Shown piece by piece: positions 51,113 to 60,221 of a DNA stretch of 64,000 nucleotides. A program made the position numbers and the translations under genes. The DNA comes from Nitrobacter sp051912485 (lineage in GTDB: Bacteria; Pseudomonadota; Alphaproteobacteria; Rhizobiales; Xanthobacteraceae): positions 744,001-808,000 of the forward strand of contig NZ_CP196822.1 of the NCBI RefSeq assembly GCF_051912485.1, given 5' to 3'. Every line of letters begins with the position of its first letter. Position 1 is the first letter of the stretch. The notes beneath the pieces are model-generated. The model did no database searches and was not told where the DNA came from. It saw only the letters and a list, made by a program, of their open reading frames with translations.

Positions 51113-52582
51113 ATGATCGATTTTGACGGCTTGTCGAATGCGTTTTCCCGCCAGACGGTGCTCTGCGTCGGCGACCTGATGCTCGACGAGTTCGTGTACG
51201 GCGAGATTTCGCGGATTTCACCGGAGGCCCCGGCGCCGGTCATCGCGGTTCAGCGGAGCGAAATCAATGTCGGCGGCGCCGGTAACGTCGCGCGTAACAT
51301 CGCCGCGCTCGGTGCGCGCTGCATCTTTGTCGGATTGGCGGGCGAAGATGACGCGGGCGACAGGCTGCGTGCCACGCTCTCGCGCGAAAGCCTGATCGAG
51401 CCGCTATTGATTTTGGATCCGGCACGTCCGACGACGCGCAAGGTGCGTTTCGTTTCGGAGCATTTTTCGACTCACATGCTGCGCGCCGACTGGGAAACAC
51501 CCGCTCCGGCGTCCGGGGCGGTGGAACAGGCCTTGATCGACGCCATTCTGCCACAACTGCCGCGCGCCGACATCGTATTGCTGTCCGACTATGCCAAGGG
51601 AGTGTTGACGGCGCGGGTGATCCGCGACGTCATCGACGCCGCGCGCGGGCTCGGCAAACGTGTGATCGTCGATCCGAAGAGCGCCAATTTCGCCGTCTAT
51701 CGCGGCGCGACGCTGCTCACGCCGAACCGAAAGGAATTTGCGGACGCGACCCGCAGCCGCGCCGACGACCAGGAAAGCATTGCGACGGCGGCTCGAGAGG
51801 TGATGCGGCTCGCCGATGGCGAAGCCGTGCTGGTGACACAAAGCGAGCACGGCATGACGCTCGTGCCGCGTGAGGGCGAGGTCATTCATGTTCCCGCTCA
51901 CACCGTCAAGGTTCGTGACGTGACGGGCGCCGGCGACACCGTCGTCGCGGCGCTTGCGGTGTCGCTCGCTGCGGGGGCCGATTGGGAGACCGCGTTGCGG
52001 ACGGCAAGCGCAGCTGCGGCGGTCGCGGTCAGCAAAAGCGGGACGGCAATCGTCACGCTCGCCGAACTGCGCAGCAATATCCTGCCGCCAGCCTCTCTTG
52101 CGGCCGAAGTGAAAATCGCGCCATCGACGGACGAGCTGGAACGGCGTCTGTCGACTTGGCGTGAACAGGGCTTGCGGATAGGATTTACCAACGGCTGCTT
52201 CGATATCCTGCATCCCGGTCATGTCAAGGTGCTGACCGGAGCGCGCGCCACATGCGATCGGCTGATTGTCGGATTGAACAGCGACGCGTCCGTGGCCCGG
52301 CTGAAGGGCGAGGGCCGTCCGATCCAGAATGAGCGGGCGCGCGCGGAGGTTCTGGCGGCGCTCGAGGCCGTCGATCTCGTGGTGATTTTCGAAGAGGACA
52401 CGCCGTTGAAACTGATCGAGCGGATTCAGCCGAACGTGCTCGTCAAAGGCGGGGATTATTCTCTCGAGCAGGTTGTCGGTCAGGAGGTAGTTACCGCACG
52501 AGGTGGCGAGGTTGTACTGATCGACATTCTGCATGGATTCAGCACGACGTCGCTGGTGAAGCGCGCAGGAGGCAGGGCATGA
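51113..52582 (+). CDS. hldE: Bifunctional heptose kinase/adenylyltransferase HldE
   Basis: A 489-residue fusion. N-terminal PfkB-type kinase (about 1-325: VGDLMLDEFVYGEISRISPEAP, INVGGAGNVARNIAALG, the base DVTGAGDTVVAAL) phosphorylates heptose 7-phosphate; C-terminal nucleotidyltransferase (about 345-489: IGFTNGCFDILHPGHVKVL with the HxGH motif, GLNSDASVARLKGEGRP, VLVKGGDY) makes ADP-heptose. ATG 51113 has GAAGGG upstream; a GTG at 51101 has no such site. Supplies HldD and WaaF. Confidence 0.96.
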   Translation: MIDFDGLSNAFSRQTVLCVGDLMLDEFVYGEISRISPEAPAPVIAVQRSEINVGGAGNVARNIAALGARCIFVGLAGEDDAGDRLRATLSRESLIEPLLILDPARPTTRKVRFVSEHFSTHMLRADWETPAPASGAVEQALIDAILPQLPRADIVLLSDYAKGVLTARVIRDVIDAARGLGKRVIVDPKSANFAVYRGATLLTPNRKEFADATRSRADDQESIATAAREVMRLADGEAVLVTQSEHGMTLVPREGEVIHVPAHTVKVRDVTGAGDTVVAALAVSLAAGADWETALRTASAAAAVAVSKSGTAIVTLAELRSNILPPASLAAEVKIAPSTDELERRLSTWREQGLRIGFTNGCFDILHPGHVKVLTGARATCDRLIVGLNSDASVARLKGEGRPIQNERARAEVLAALEAVDLVVIFEEDTPLKLIERIQPNVLVKGGDYSLEQVVGQEVVTARGGEVVLIDILHGFSTTSLVKRAGGRA

Positions 52583-52643
52583 GAGCCTTGTTCCGCAGTG
52601 GCGGGTCTGTTTCCGCTTCTTATACCGTCCGGACCATCGCTTC

Positions 52644-54551
52644 ATGAATCCGCGTCGAAAGTTTACCTCCCGGAATGTCCTGATCGCGCTGCATGACCTG
52701 ATAACGGTCGTGGCGGCGCTGCTTATGAGCTGCTACTTCCGTTTTGATAATTATGATTTTGCCCTGCGCTTGGCGCTGCTCTTGAAGGCGCTACCCTATT
52801 TCCTGGTCATCAGCTGCGTTATCTTTTATGTCTTTAACCTGACGACGACAAAATGGCGGTTCATTTCCCTTGTGGACGCCCTCAACATCGTCAAGGCCTC
52901 CTCCGTTCTGTCATTTGTCGTCCTGGTCTTCGATTATGTCGTCATCGCGCCGAATCTTTACGGCACCTTCTTTCTTGGGAAGAAGACGATCTTACTCTAC
53001 TGGTTGCTGCAGATATTCATGCTCGCAGCCACACGTTTTACCTATCGATATTTCCGCTATAAGCGGACGCTGATTCACGTAAAGGCCGACAACGCAACGC
53101 CGGTCATCGTCGTCGGCCGCGCCGCGGATGCCGAAATTCTCTTGCGCTCGGTCGAGAGCGGGGCGGTCAAACAATTACGGCCGGTCGGCCTGCTGTCGCC
53201 GTCGTCTGCCGACATTGGTCAGACGATACGCGGCGTTTCGGTCCTGGGGGGAGTGGACGACCTTGAGGAGGTGATAGCCGATGTTGCCGAGCGGCTGGGG
53301 CCAATCAAGCGCATCATCATGACGCCTTCCGCATTCGAGCCCGAATCTCAGCCGGAGGCCGTTCTCGCGCGCAGCCGCAAACTGGGCCTCAAGGTTAGCC
53401 GGTTGCCGTCGCTCGGCGAGGGAGGCGAGGTTCCACACCTGACGCCGGTTGCCATTGAAGATCTTCTGCTTCGCCCAAGCCGTACCATTGACTATGAGCG
53501 GCTCGAAGGGCTGATCAAGAACAAGTCGATTGTCGTGACCGGGGGTGGCGGGTCTATCGGGTCTGAAATCTGCAAACGCATCGTGACGTTCGGTGCGAGC
53601 CGGCTGCTGATCATCGAAAATTCCGAACCGGCGCTATACGCGATCATGGAGGTATTGGGCGACATAAGTCGGGCCGCCGTGGTGGAAGGCCGCATCGCCG
53701 ACATTCGCGATCGCGAGCGGTTGATGCGCCTGATGAACGAATTCAAGCCCGACATCGTGTTTCATGCGGCGGCGCTCAAACATGTGCCCATTCTCGAACG
53801 AGACTGGAGCGAAGGCGTCAAGACCAACATTTTCGGGTCGGTCAATGTCGCGGATGCAGCGCTGGCGTCGGGCGCCGAAGCCATGGTGATGATTTCCACC
53901 GATAAGGCGATTGAGCCGGTGTCGATGCTCGGACTGACTAAACGGTTTGCCGAGATGTACTGCCAGGCGCTCGATCGCAAACTTGCGCAGCGCACGGATG
54001 GCAAGATTCCGATACGTCTGATTTCGGTCCGCTTCGGCAATGTGCTGGCGTCGAACGGATCGGTAGTGCCGAAGTTCAAGGCACAGATCGAGGCCGGCGG
54101 CCCGGTGACCGTCACGCATCCGGATATGGTCCGCTACTTTATGACAATTCGCGAGGCCTGCGATCTCGTCATTACCGCGGCGAGCCATGCGGCGATGCCG
54201 GAACGGCATGATGTATCGGTGTATGTGCTGAACATGGGCCAGCCGGTGAAGATCGTCGATCTTGCCGAACGCATGATCAGCCTGTCAGGCCTGCAGCCCC
54301 ATCACGACATCGAGATCGTCTTTACCGGAGTGCGGCCGGGCGAACGATTGAATGAAATCCTGTTTGCGAGCGAGGAGCCTACAATCGAGATCGGTTTGCC
54401 GGGGATTTTGGCGGCGAAGCCAAACGAGCCGCCGATGGACATGCTGCAAAAGTGGATCGCGATCCTGGCGGATGCCGTCGCCAACGAGGACAAGTCGAAG
54501 ATCCGCTCGGTCTTGAAGGATGCCGTGCCGGAATTCGCGGCACATGACTGA
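52644..54551 (+). CDS. CapD/WbpM-type membrane nucleotide-sugar 4,6-dehydratase
   Basis: A 635-residue protein. Four membrane helices in about residues 12-130, a Rossmann-like CoA-binding domain (VIVVGRAADAEILLRSVES), then an SDR dehydratase domain: IVVTGGGGSIGSEICKRI (about 293-310), FHAAALKHVPILE, MISTDKAIEPVSMLGLTKRFAE and ISVRFGNVLASNGSV. The tyrosine of the SDR triad is replaced by Met in VSMLGLTKR, as in WbpM-type enzymes, which use a different acid/base pair. Likely starts synthesis of a deoxyamino sugar from UDP-GlcNAc for O-antigen or exopolysaccharide. Confidence 0.9.
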   Translation: MNPRRKFTSRNVLIALHDLITVVAALLMSCYFRFDNYDFALRLALLLKALPYFLVISCVIFYVFNLTTTKWRFISLVDALNIVKASSVLSFVVLVFDYVVIAPNLYGTFFLGKKTILLYWLLQIFMLAATRFTYRYFRYKRTLIHVKADNATPVIVVGRAADAEILLRSVESGAVKQLRPVGLLSPSSADIGQTIRGVSVLGGVDDLEEVIADVAERLGPIKRIIMTPSAFEPESQPEAVLARSRKLGLKVSRLPSLGEGGEVPHLTPVAIEDLLLRPSRTIDYERLEGLIKNKSIVVTGGGGSIGSEICKRIVTFGASRLLIIENSEPALYAIMEVLGDISRAAVVEGRIADIRDRERLMRLMNEFKPDIVFHAAALKHVPILERDWSEGVKTNIFGSVNVADAALASGAEAMVMISTDKAIEPVSMLGLTKRFAEMYCQALDRKLAQRTDGKIPIRLISVRFGNVLASNGSVVPKFKAQIEAGGPVTVTHPDMVRYFMTIREACDLVITAASHAAMPERHDVSVYVLNMGQPVKIVDLAERMISLSGLQPHHDIEIVFTGVRPGERLNEILFASEEPTIEIGLPGILAAKPNEPPMDMLQKWIAILADAVANEDKSKIRSVLKDAVPEFAAHD

Positions 54552-54595
54552 CAGACATCGCCTCTCGTCTGATATCGCGCGAACAAGCTGCTTGA

Positions 54596-55555
54596 TTATT
54601 CCGTGAGTTCGACCGAGGCCGGTCTTTTCTCGGTCCTCTCGATGCTGACGATCCAGACCAGTCCGCCGAGCACGCCGACGACAAAAAACACCGCACCGAA
54701 CAGCAGCGAGATATTGACGCCTTCGCTTGTCGCTAGTCCGGCGTATCCGAAACTGAGGGCCATGGAAGCTTCGCGCACGCCCCATCCGGCTATCGAGATC
54801 GGCAGCATCGTAATCAGCATGACTGGTGGAATGAGCAGAAAGATTTCGCTGAAAAGGATCGGCGCGGCAATCGCCCTCACGACGCACCACGCGATCACGA
54901 CGGCGAGGACATGGATGAGCAGCGACAGAAATGCAATCTTCCGCCTGCGTTCGCGATTGAAGATGGCATGATTGGTGATGACCGAGCAGGCGCGAAGATG
55001 GTTCGCAGCCCGAATATTCCTGAGCCAGGGCCAATGCAATCTGCCCAAAAGCAGGAATCCTCCGCCGGCGGCCAGCGCGGAAAAATCGACGAACAGCAGC
55101 GCAAGCCGGCCTTGGGGGTCGCCGATCAGCCGGTAACTCCAAGGCAGACTCGCGACGATCAGCACGGCAAGCGCAATCAGCCCGATCGCGCGGTCGACGA
55201 AGATCGAATAGGCCGCTGCCCGCCAACCAGCCGGGCCACGTCCGACCAGCCAGAGCCGCATGGCGTCGCCGCCGATGGATGAGGGCAAGGTCTGGTTGAA
55301 GAACGAGCCGATCATGCAGTAGCGCACCGCTCGCGCGATCGAGAGAGGCGCACCGCAGTCGGCGCTGATTTCCCGCCATCGCATGGCGCTGACAAAAACC
55401 TGCAACAATGTCACGGCGATTGCGAGTGCGATCCAGCCGGCGCTGGTAAAATCGAGACGCGAGACGAGATCGGAGAAATCGACCTTGCGGAGCGCGAGGT
55501 AGAGCAAGGCAGCCGAGATCAGTATTTTTGCCGTTGAAAGCAGGATCTGGCGCAT
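54596..55555 (-). CDS. Flippase-like integral membrane protein (LPG synthetase N-terminal family)
   Basis: A 319-residue protein with about eight hydrophobic helices. Family signatures: ALRKVDFSDLVSRL after the first helix, VSAMRWREISAD, SFFNQTLPSSIGGDAMRLWLV, IFVDRAIGLIAL and ISIAGWGVREASMALSFGYAGL near the end. Related proteins (UPF0104, AglD and the membrane half of MprF) move lipid-linked substrates across the membrane. ATG 55555 gives the usual length; the frame is open to 55807. Convergent with the dehydratase gene, 44 bases apart. Substrate unknown, probably a glycolipid of this region. Confidence 0.82.
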   Translation of the reverse strand: MRQILLSTAKILISAALLYLALRKVDFSDLVSRLDFTSAGWIALAIAVTLLQVFVSAMRWREISADCGAPLSIARAVRYCMIGSFFNQTLPSSIGGDAMRLWLVGRGPAGWRAAAYSIFVDRAIGLIALAVLIVASLPWSYRLIGDPQGRLALLFVDFSALAAGGGFLLLGRLHWPWLRNIRAANHLRACSVITNHAIFNRERRRKIAFLSLLIHVLAVVIAWCVVRAIAAPILFSEIFLLIPPVMLITMLPISIAGWGVREASMALSFGYAGLATSEGVNISLLFGAVFFVVGVLGGLVWIVSIERTEKRPASVELTE

Positions 55556-56241
55556 TGCGCTTGTGTGTGTCGAGGTTAAGTTGGCGGTCGGAACCTTCGG
55601 GACGACAATCCGTGGCCTGATTGCCTTGGTATGGTTTTGGACGACGTCTGGCAATAGTCGATCGGGAATTGCGATCTCCTTCGAGGCCGTGAGTTTAGAG
55701 GCCCGGCTATCATCCGCCGTGGCCTGCGCATCCTGAGGAATAAAATGTCGGATCACCCGATACTGGTCACTGGCGCGGCTTCGATTCCAACCCCACGGCT
55801 TTTGCAAATCAAATTTGCATTATCGGCAACAACAGGCCGGCAGAATTGATGAATGCCGTCGCCCTTCTGGAGAAGGAGCTTGGACGGACGGCACGGAAGG
55901 AAGTGCTTCCGATGCAGCCGGGCGATGTTCTAGCCTCATCGCGTATATCGATGATCTCACCCGCGACGTGGGTTTTCCGTCCCCCGACATCGCCTGAAGC
56001 CTGGTATTGTCGTTATCATCGGGTCGGCCAATGGTCGGATTCTAATACTTCATCCCGTTGCGGCAGAAATTCTTGCAAATGTTAGAATCAATGGACCACC
56101 AGAACTCCGGTAGTGTAGCGGTTGGGGTTCGCGTCATGACCCTGATCCAGTGTCCCAATGATCCGGGTTCGCCTCAAGGAGGCTGCAAGGATGCGCACTT
56201 CGGAATCGGGACGCTAATGGACAGCATGGGGAGATTGTATT
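55556..56241. other. Gene-free stretch before manC
   Basis: No convincing gene. A frame at 55846-56085 is open but not protein-like. The right part holds a degenerate GATTCTAACATT hairpin (56037-56100) and, at about 56150-56214, GTGTCCCAATGATCCGGGTTCGCC facing CACTTCGGAATCGGGACGC, both related to the other hairpin elements. Confidence 0.45.
56037..56100. repeat. Dispersed hairpin element, GATTCTAACATT type, before manC (degenerate)
   Basis: The right arm TTGCAAATGTTAGAATC (56073-56089) is intact; the left arm GATTCTAATACTTCA (from 56038) has diverged. GGACCACC follows, matching the border of the hldD copy. Confidence 0.6.
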
Positions 56242-57654
56242 GTGAGTGAGCGTATCATCCCCCTCGTCATGTGTGGTGGCGCGGGAACCCGGCTATGGCC
56301 GGCCTCGCGGGAGGGCCGCCCGAAGCAGTTTCTGCCGTTGTTCGGGTCAGGTTCGACGTTTCAGGATACGCTGAGGCGGGTTTCCGATCCCGCGCTGTTC
56401 GAGCGGCCGATCGTGGTCACCAACGCCGCCTACCGTTTTACGGTGCTTGAACAACTCGCGGAGATCGGGCTTGAAGCCGACATCCTGCTGGAGCCCGCAC
56501 GGCGCGACTCCGGACCGGCGATCGCCGCGGGAGCAGCCTTCGCACAGATGCGTGACAGCGCAGCCGTCGTGCTCGCGCTCGCCGCAGATCACGTGGTGCG
56601 CGACACGGATGCGTTCGTCTCTGCCTGCCGTCAGGGATTAGCTGCCGCGAATGCCGGCCGCATCGTGACCTTCGGCGTCCGACCGGAGCGGGCGGCAACC
56701 GAATATGGCTATATCAGCCCCGGCGCGGCGATTGTGGGCGAGGTACGCGCGGTGACGACCTTCGTCGAGAAGCCCGATCCGCAAACCGCCGCGGGTTACG
56801 TCGAGGCGGGGTATCTCTGGAACAGCGGCAACTTCATGTTCCGTGCCTCGGTGCTGCTCGATGAATATCGCAACGTCGATCCCGAGAGCGTTCGCGCGGT
56901 GACGGATGCCGTGACCCATGCCGGCCGGGATCTCGGCTTTGTTACGCTCGATCCGGACGCCTTCGCGAAGGCGCGGACGATTTCGATCGATTACGCGGTG
57001 ATGGAAAAGACCGCACATGCCGCCGTGGTGTCGGTCGATTGCGGCTGGTCGGATGTCGGATCCTGGCACGCGGTGTGGGAGTTGTCGGACAAGGATAGTC
57101 AGGGCAACGCGGCGCAAGGGACCGCCGTATTCGAGGATTCCCGCAATTGCAATGTTTCAACCGACAAGGCACTGGTCGCGCTGGAAGGCGTTGATGATCT
57201 TGTGGTGGTGGCGACGCAGGATGCAGTGCTGGTCTCGCGCCAAAAGGACGCCAACGGGCTGAAACGTCTGGTCACGAAGTTGAAGGCCGTGTCACCGCAG
57301 ATCACGGAAGAGCATCTCCGGGTCCATCGGCCCTGGGGCGCTTATCAGTCGATCGATAGGGGCGAGCGGCATCAGGTCAAGCACATCACGGTGAAGGCCG
57401 GCGAGCGGTTGTCGCTGCAAAAACATCATCACCGCTCGGAGCACTGGGTCGTGGTCCGGGGCACCGCGAAGGTGACGGTCGATGACCTCGTCAAGACCGT
57501 GCACGAGAACGAATCGATCTATATTCCGATCGGAGCCGTCCACCGGCTGGAAAACCCCGGCAAGATTCCGCTGGAACTGATCGAAGTGCAGACCGGCAGT
57601 TATCTTGGCGAAGACGATATCATTCGGATGGAGGATGACTATCGGCGAAGCTGA
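56242..57654 (+). CDS. manC: Mannose-1-phosphate guanylyltransferase / mannose-6-phosphate isomerase
   Basis: A 470-residue bifunctional enzyme making GDP-mannose. The nucleotidyltransferase half (about 1-285) shows VMCGGAGTRLWPASREGRPKQFLPL, LALAADHVV, TFVEKPD, YLWNSGNFMFRA and SVDCGWSDVGSW; the cupin isomerase half (about 330-470) shows RPWGAYQSIDRGERHQVKHI, LSLQKHHHRSEHWVVVRGTA and IPIGAVHRLENPG. GTG start preceded by GGGGAGA. GDP-mannose feeds LPS core and exopolysaccharide. Confidence 0.96.
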   Translation: MSERIIPLVMCGGAGTRLWPASREGRPKQFLPLFGSGSTFQDTLRRVSDPALFERPIVVTNAAYRFTVLEQLAEIGLEADILLEPARRDSGPAIAAGAAFAQMRDSAAVVLALAADHVVRDTDAFVSACRQGLAAANAGRIVTFGVRPERAATEYGYISPGAAIVGEVRAVTTFVEKPDPQTAAGYVEAGYLWNSGNFMFRASVLLDEYRNVDPESVRAVTDAVTHAGRDLGFVTLDPDAFAKARTISIDYAVMEKTAHAAVVSVDCGWSDVGSWHAVWELSDKDSQGNAAQGTAVFEDSRNCNVSTDKALVALEGVDDLVVVATQDAVLVSRQKDANGLKRLVTKLKAVSPQITEEHLRVHRPWGAYQSIDRGERHQVKHITVKAGERLSLQKHHHRSEHWVVVRGTAKVTVDDLVKTVHENESIYIPIGAVHRLENPGKIPLELIEVQTGSYLGEDDIIRMEDDYRRS

Positions 57655-57848
57655 ACTGCTGCGTCGAGACGAATCAGCTAATCTGTGGAAACACTACCCA
57701 AGCCCTGTTTAGCGACACTACTAATCGGCCTACAAGTTTTGAGTATCGTGTAATTCTTTGAATCAAAACGTGTTGGGATTGTTATTCCTCTAATCGCCAC
57801 TTCCGTTATGGCATGCTAGAGAGAGCGCGCGGTCGGGTTCGGGGGTGC

Positions 57849-57900
57849 TGAGAGCATTTTCCGGCTAAGTGGAATCCGGTTAGCCGTAAGAAAATGCTCT
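57849..57900. repeat. Dispersed palindromic element (GAGAGCATTTTC arms)
   Basis: GAGAGCATTTTC (57849-57860) and GAAAATGCTCTC (57889-57900) are perfect 12-bp arms around CGGCTAAGTGGAATCCGGTTAGCC (in parts CGGCTAAG, TGGAATCCGG, TTAGCC). Confidence 0.75.
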
Positions 57901-57913
57901 CAATCAATAACTT

Positions 57914-57965
57914 GCGCGTATTCTGATTGCAAAACCGGGGTCCACTTTTGCGGAATACGCGCTAG
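57914..57965. repeat. Dispersed palindromic element (AATACGCGCTAG arms), reverse copy
   Basis: GCGCGTATT on the left and AATACGCGCTAG on the right enclose TTGCAAAACCGGGGTCCACTTTTGC (in parts). Reversed, the core reads AAAGTGGACCCCGGTTTT, very close to the copy at 13479-13534. Confidence 0.75.
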
Positions 57966-57987
57966 CCGGTCGATTTTGGGGTACCTG

Positions 57988-59013
57988 ATGAGTTCGAAGC
58001 CATCTGCATTGAAGGCTGCTGCATTGAAGACTGCAGGATCCGAGCGCGCGCTGCGCGTCGGCGTGATCGGCGCCGGTATCATGGGCAGCAATCACGGTCG
58101 CGTGTTGGCCGGTCTCGCCGGCGTCAGGCTTGCTGGCATCGTTGATCCCTTGCCCGCGCACCGCGCTCGTGCGACCGAAATGATCGGATGCCGAACATTC
58201 GGGACATTTGACGAACTGATGGCGGCTGGCGTCGACGCCGTCACTATTGCCGCGCCGACACATCTTCATTGTGAACTCGCGCTGGCCTGCATCGAGCGCG
58301 GTGTTCACGTTTTGGTCGAGAAGCCGATCGCCTCGACGGTCGAGGAGGGTTGCGAGATCGTTACGGCGGCTCAGCGTGCCGGCTTGACCTTGATGGTCGG
58401 TCATGTCGAGCGCTTCAACCCGGCAGTCGTCGCCATCAAGCAGGCGATCAAGGGTGAGGATATTCTCTCGATCGCGATCACACGGGTCGGTCCGTTCCCG
58501 CCACGCATGTCGAATGTCGGTGTTGTGATCGACCTTGCCGTGCATGACATCGATCTGATCCGCTGGTTTACTGAATCCGAAATCGTCGACGTGCAGCCCC
58601 AGCTCTCTAGCGCCGTCGCCGAGCGGGAGGATATCGCGCTGCTTCAGTTCCGGACCGCGTCGGGCGTGCTAGCGCATATCAATACGAACTGGCTGACGCC
58701 TTTCAAGGCCCGCAACGTAACAGTCGCGACCCGTGGCAAATACATCATGGGTGATCTGCTGACTCGCCAGGTCACCGAATGCTTCGGGTTCCAGCCGGAC
58801 GGCAGCTATTCCATGCGCCACCTTCCGGTAGGCCACGATGAACCCTTGCGCGCCGAACTGATCTCGTTTGTCGATGCGGTGCGTTCGGGCAAAGCTCCTG
58901 CGGTGAGCGGCGGCGAAGGCGTCGCCAGTCTCGAGATCGCGATCAAGTGCCTTGAAGCTCCGTCTTCCGTCGTGCCGCCGGTGCGGCCAGCTGCGCGCCG
59001 CGCCGCCGGCTGA
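57988..59013 (+). CDS. gnnA: Gfo/Idh/MocA oxidoreductase, probable UDP-GlcNAc 3-dehydrogenase (GnnA-like)
   Basis: A 341-residue NAD-dependent dehydrogenase. Rossmann part LRVGVIGAGIMGSNHGRVLAGL (about 22-43) and the family motif VEKPIASTVEEG with the catalytic Lys; MVGHVERFNPAV and IDLAVHDIDLIRWF in the substrate half. Directly followed (16 bases) by a DegT aminotransferase. This pair, as GnnA/GnnB, converts UDP-GlcNAc through the 3-keto form to UDP-GlcNAc3N for diaminoglucose lipid A, a lipid A known in Bradyrhizobium, Rhodopseudomonas and Nitrobacter. WbpB/WlbA-type dehydrogenases, which act on UDP-GlcNAc uronate, are the alternative. ATG 57988 has GGGG upstream. Confidence 0.75.
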   Translation: MSSKPSALKAAALKTAGSERALRVGVIGAGIMGSNHGRVLAGLAGVRLAGIVDPLPAHRARATEMIGCRTFGTFDELMAAGVDAVTIAAPTHLHCELALACIERGVHVLVEKPIASTVEEGCEIVTAAQRAGLTLMVGHVERFNPAVVAIKQAIKGEDILSIAITRVGPFPPRMSNVGVVIDLAVHDIDLIRWFTESEIVDVQPQLSSAVAEREDIALLQFRTASGVLAHINTNWLTPFKARNVTVATRGKYIMGDLLTRQVTECFGFQPDGSYSMRHLPVGHDEPLRAELISFVDAVRSGKAPAVSGGEGVASLEIAIKCLEAPSSVVPPVRPAARRAAG

Positions 59014-59029
59014 TTGTCTAGAGGACTGA

Positions 59030-60178
59030 ATGCAGCAGCATATGCCTGCAAGGGCGATTCCGTTTATCGACATCGTCGAACAGCGCCGTCGGCTCGGCAC
59101 ACATATCGACGATGCGGTTGCGCGGGTGCTGACGCATTGCCAGTTCATCAACGGCCCCGAAGTCGCACGTCTGGAAGCCGATCTGGCCGTGTTCAGCGGC
59201 GCCAGGCATGTCGTGGCCTGCGCCAGCGGCACCGATGCGCTGCTGATGGTGCTGCTGGCAAAAAACGTCGGCCCCGGCGATGCGGTGCTCTGTCCGACAT
59301 TCACGTTCTGCGCGACCGGCGAGGTTGTGGCGCTGCTCGGAGCGACGCCAGTGTTTGTCGATGTTGATGAAGCGACGTTCAATATCGACATCGCTTCGCT
59401 CAAGAGCGGCATTGCGGTCGCGAAAAAGCAGGGCCTCCGGCCCAAAGCCATCATACCCGTCGACCTGTTCGGTCAGCCCGCCGATCACGATGCGATTGCG
59501 GCGGTTGCCGCGGCCGAGGGCATGTTCGTTCTGGATGACGCCGCGCAAGGCTTCGGCGCGACGTACAAGGGGCAGCGGCTGGGTACGTTCGGCCTCGCGA
59601 CCGCGACCAGTTTCTTTCCCGCCAAGCCGCTCGGCTGTTACGGCGACGGTGGCGCGATCTTCACCGACGATGCCGAACTGGCGGATACCTTGCGCAGCGT
59701 GCGCGTGCACGGGCAAGGTTCCGACAGGTACGACAACGTGCGGCTGGGTCTCACGGGGCGCATTGATACCGTGCAGGCGGCGATCCTGATCGAAAAACTC
59801 AGGATATTTCCTGATGAAATCACGGCGCGGGACGCGGCCGCCAAGCGTTACAATGACGGCCTCGGGCATGTTGCGATCGTGCCCCGCGTCGCGCCGGATT
59901 GCACGTCGGTATGGGCGCAGTACACCATTCGGCTGCCGAATGGGGGTCGCGAGGCGCTGGCCTCGACCCTGAAGGCGGAGGGCATTCCGACCGCGATCTA
60001 TTATCCGAAGTCGCTGCATCAGCAGACTGCCTATCGGAATTTCCCGGTCGCGGCCGAAGGTCTTCTGGTCAGCGAAAGGCTGTCGACCGAGGTCATCAGC
60101 CTACCGATGCATGCTTATCTGGATGAACCGACGCAGCAGCGGATCATCGAGGCTGTGCGCGCCGCGCTTCCGAACTGA
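59030..60178 (+). CDS. gnnB: DegT/DnrJ/EryC1 aminotransferase, probable GnnB-like
   Basis: A 382-residue PLP enzyme of nucleotide-sugar type. IPFIDIVEQRRRLG at the start, CASGTDALLMVLLA, CPTFTFCATGEVVALLGATPVFVDVD, IIPVDLFGQPAD, VLDDAAQGFGATYKG with the PLP-ring Asp, and the lysine that binds PLP in TSFFPAKPLGCYGDGGAI. Paired with the preceding dehydrogenase it would transfer an amino group from glutamate to the 3-keto sugar, giving UDP-GlcNAc3N for lipid A. Followed by murJ after 43 bases. Confidence 0.78.
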   Translation: MQQHMPARAIPFIDIVEQRRRLGTHIDDAVARVLTHCQFINGPEVARLEADLAVFSGARHVVACASGTDALLMVLLAKNVGPGDAVLCPTFTFCATGEVVALLGATPVFVDVDEATFNIDIASLKSGIAVAKKQGLRPKAIIPVDLFGQPADHDAIAAVAAAEGMFVLDDAAQGFGATYKGQRLGTFGLATATSFFPAKPLGCYGDGGAIFTDDAELADTLRSVRVHGQGSDRYDNVRLGLTGRIDTVQAAILIEKLRIFPDEITARDAAAKRYNDGLGHVAIVPRVAPDCTSVWAQYTIRLPNGGREALASTLKAEGIPTAIYYPKSLHQQTAYRNFPVAAEGLLVSERLSTEVISLPMHAYLDEPTQQRIIEAVRAALPN

Positions 60179-60221
60179 TTTCGCCATTTTGCGCCGGGAG
60201 GCGATCCTGTAGAAACGCCGG

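Larger units (their letters stand above)
57655..57987. other. Gene-free stretch between manC and the gnnA-like gene
   Basis: No gene seen. Two different palindromic elements stand back to back (57849-57900 and 57914-57965). The left half is relatively AT-rich and may hold a promoter. Confidence 0.4.

Noticed and set aside
54285..55379. 364-residue minus-strand frame overlapping the dehydratase and flippase genes
   Set aside because: It crosses two convergent real genes in a third frame and has an Arg/Asp/His-rich, non-protein-like sequence.
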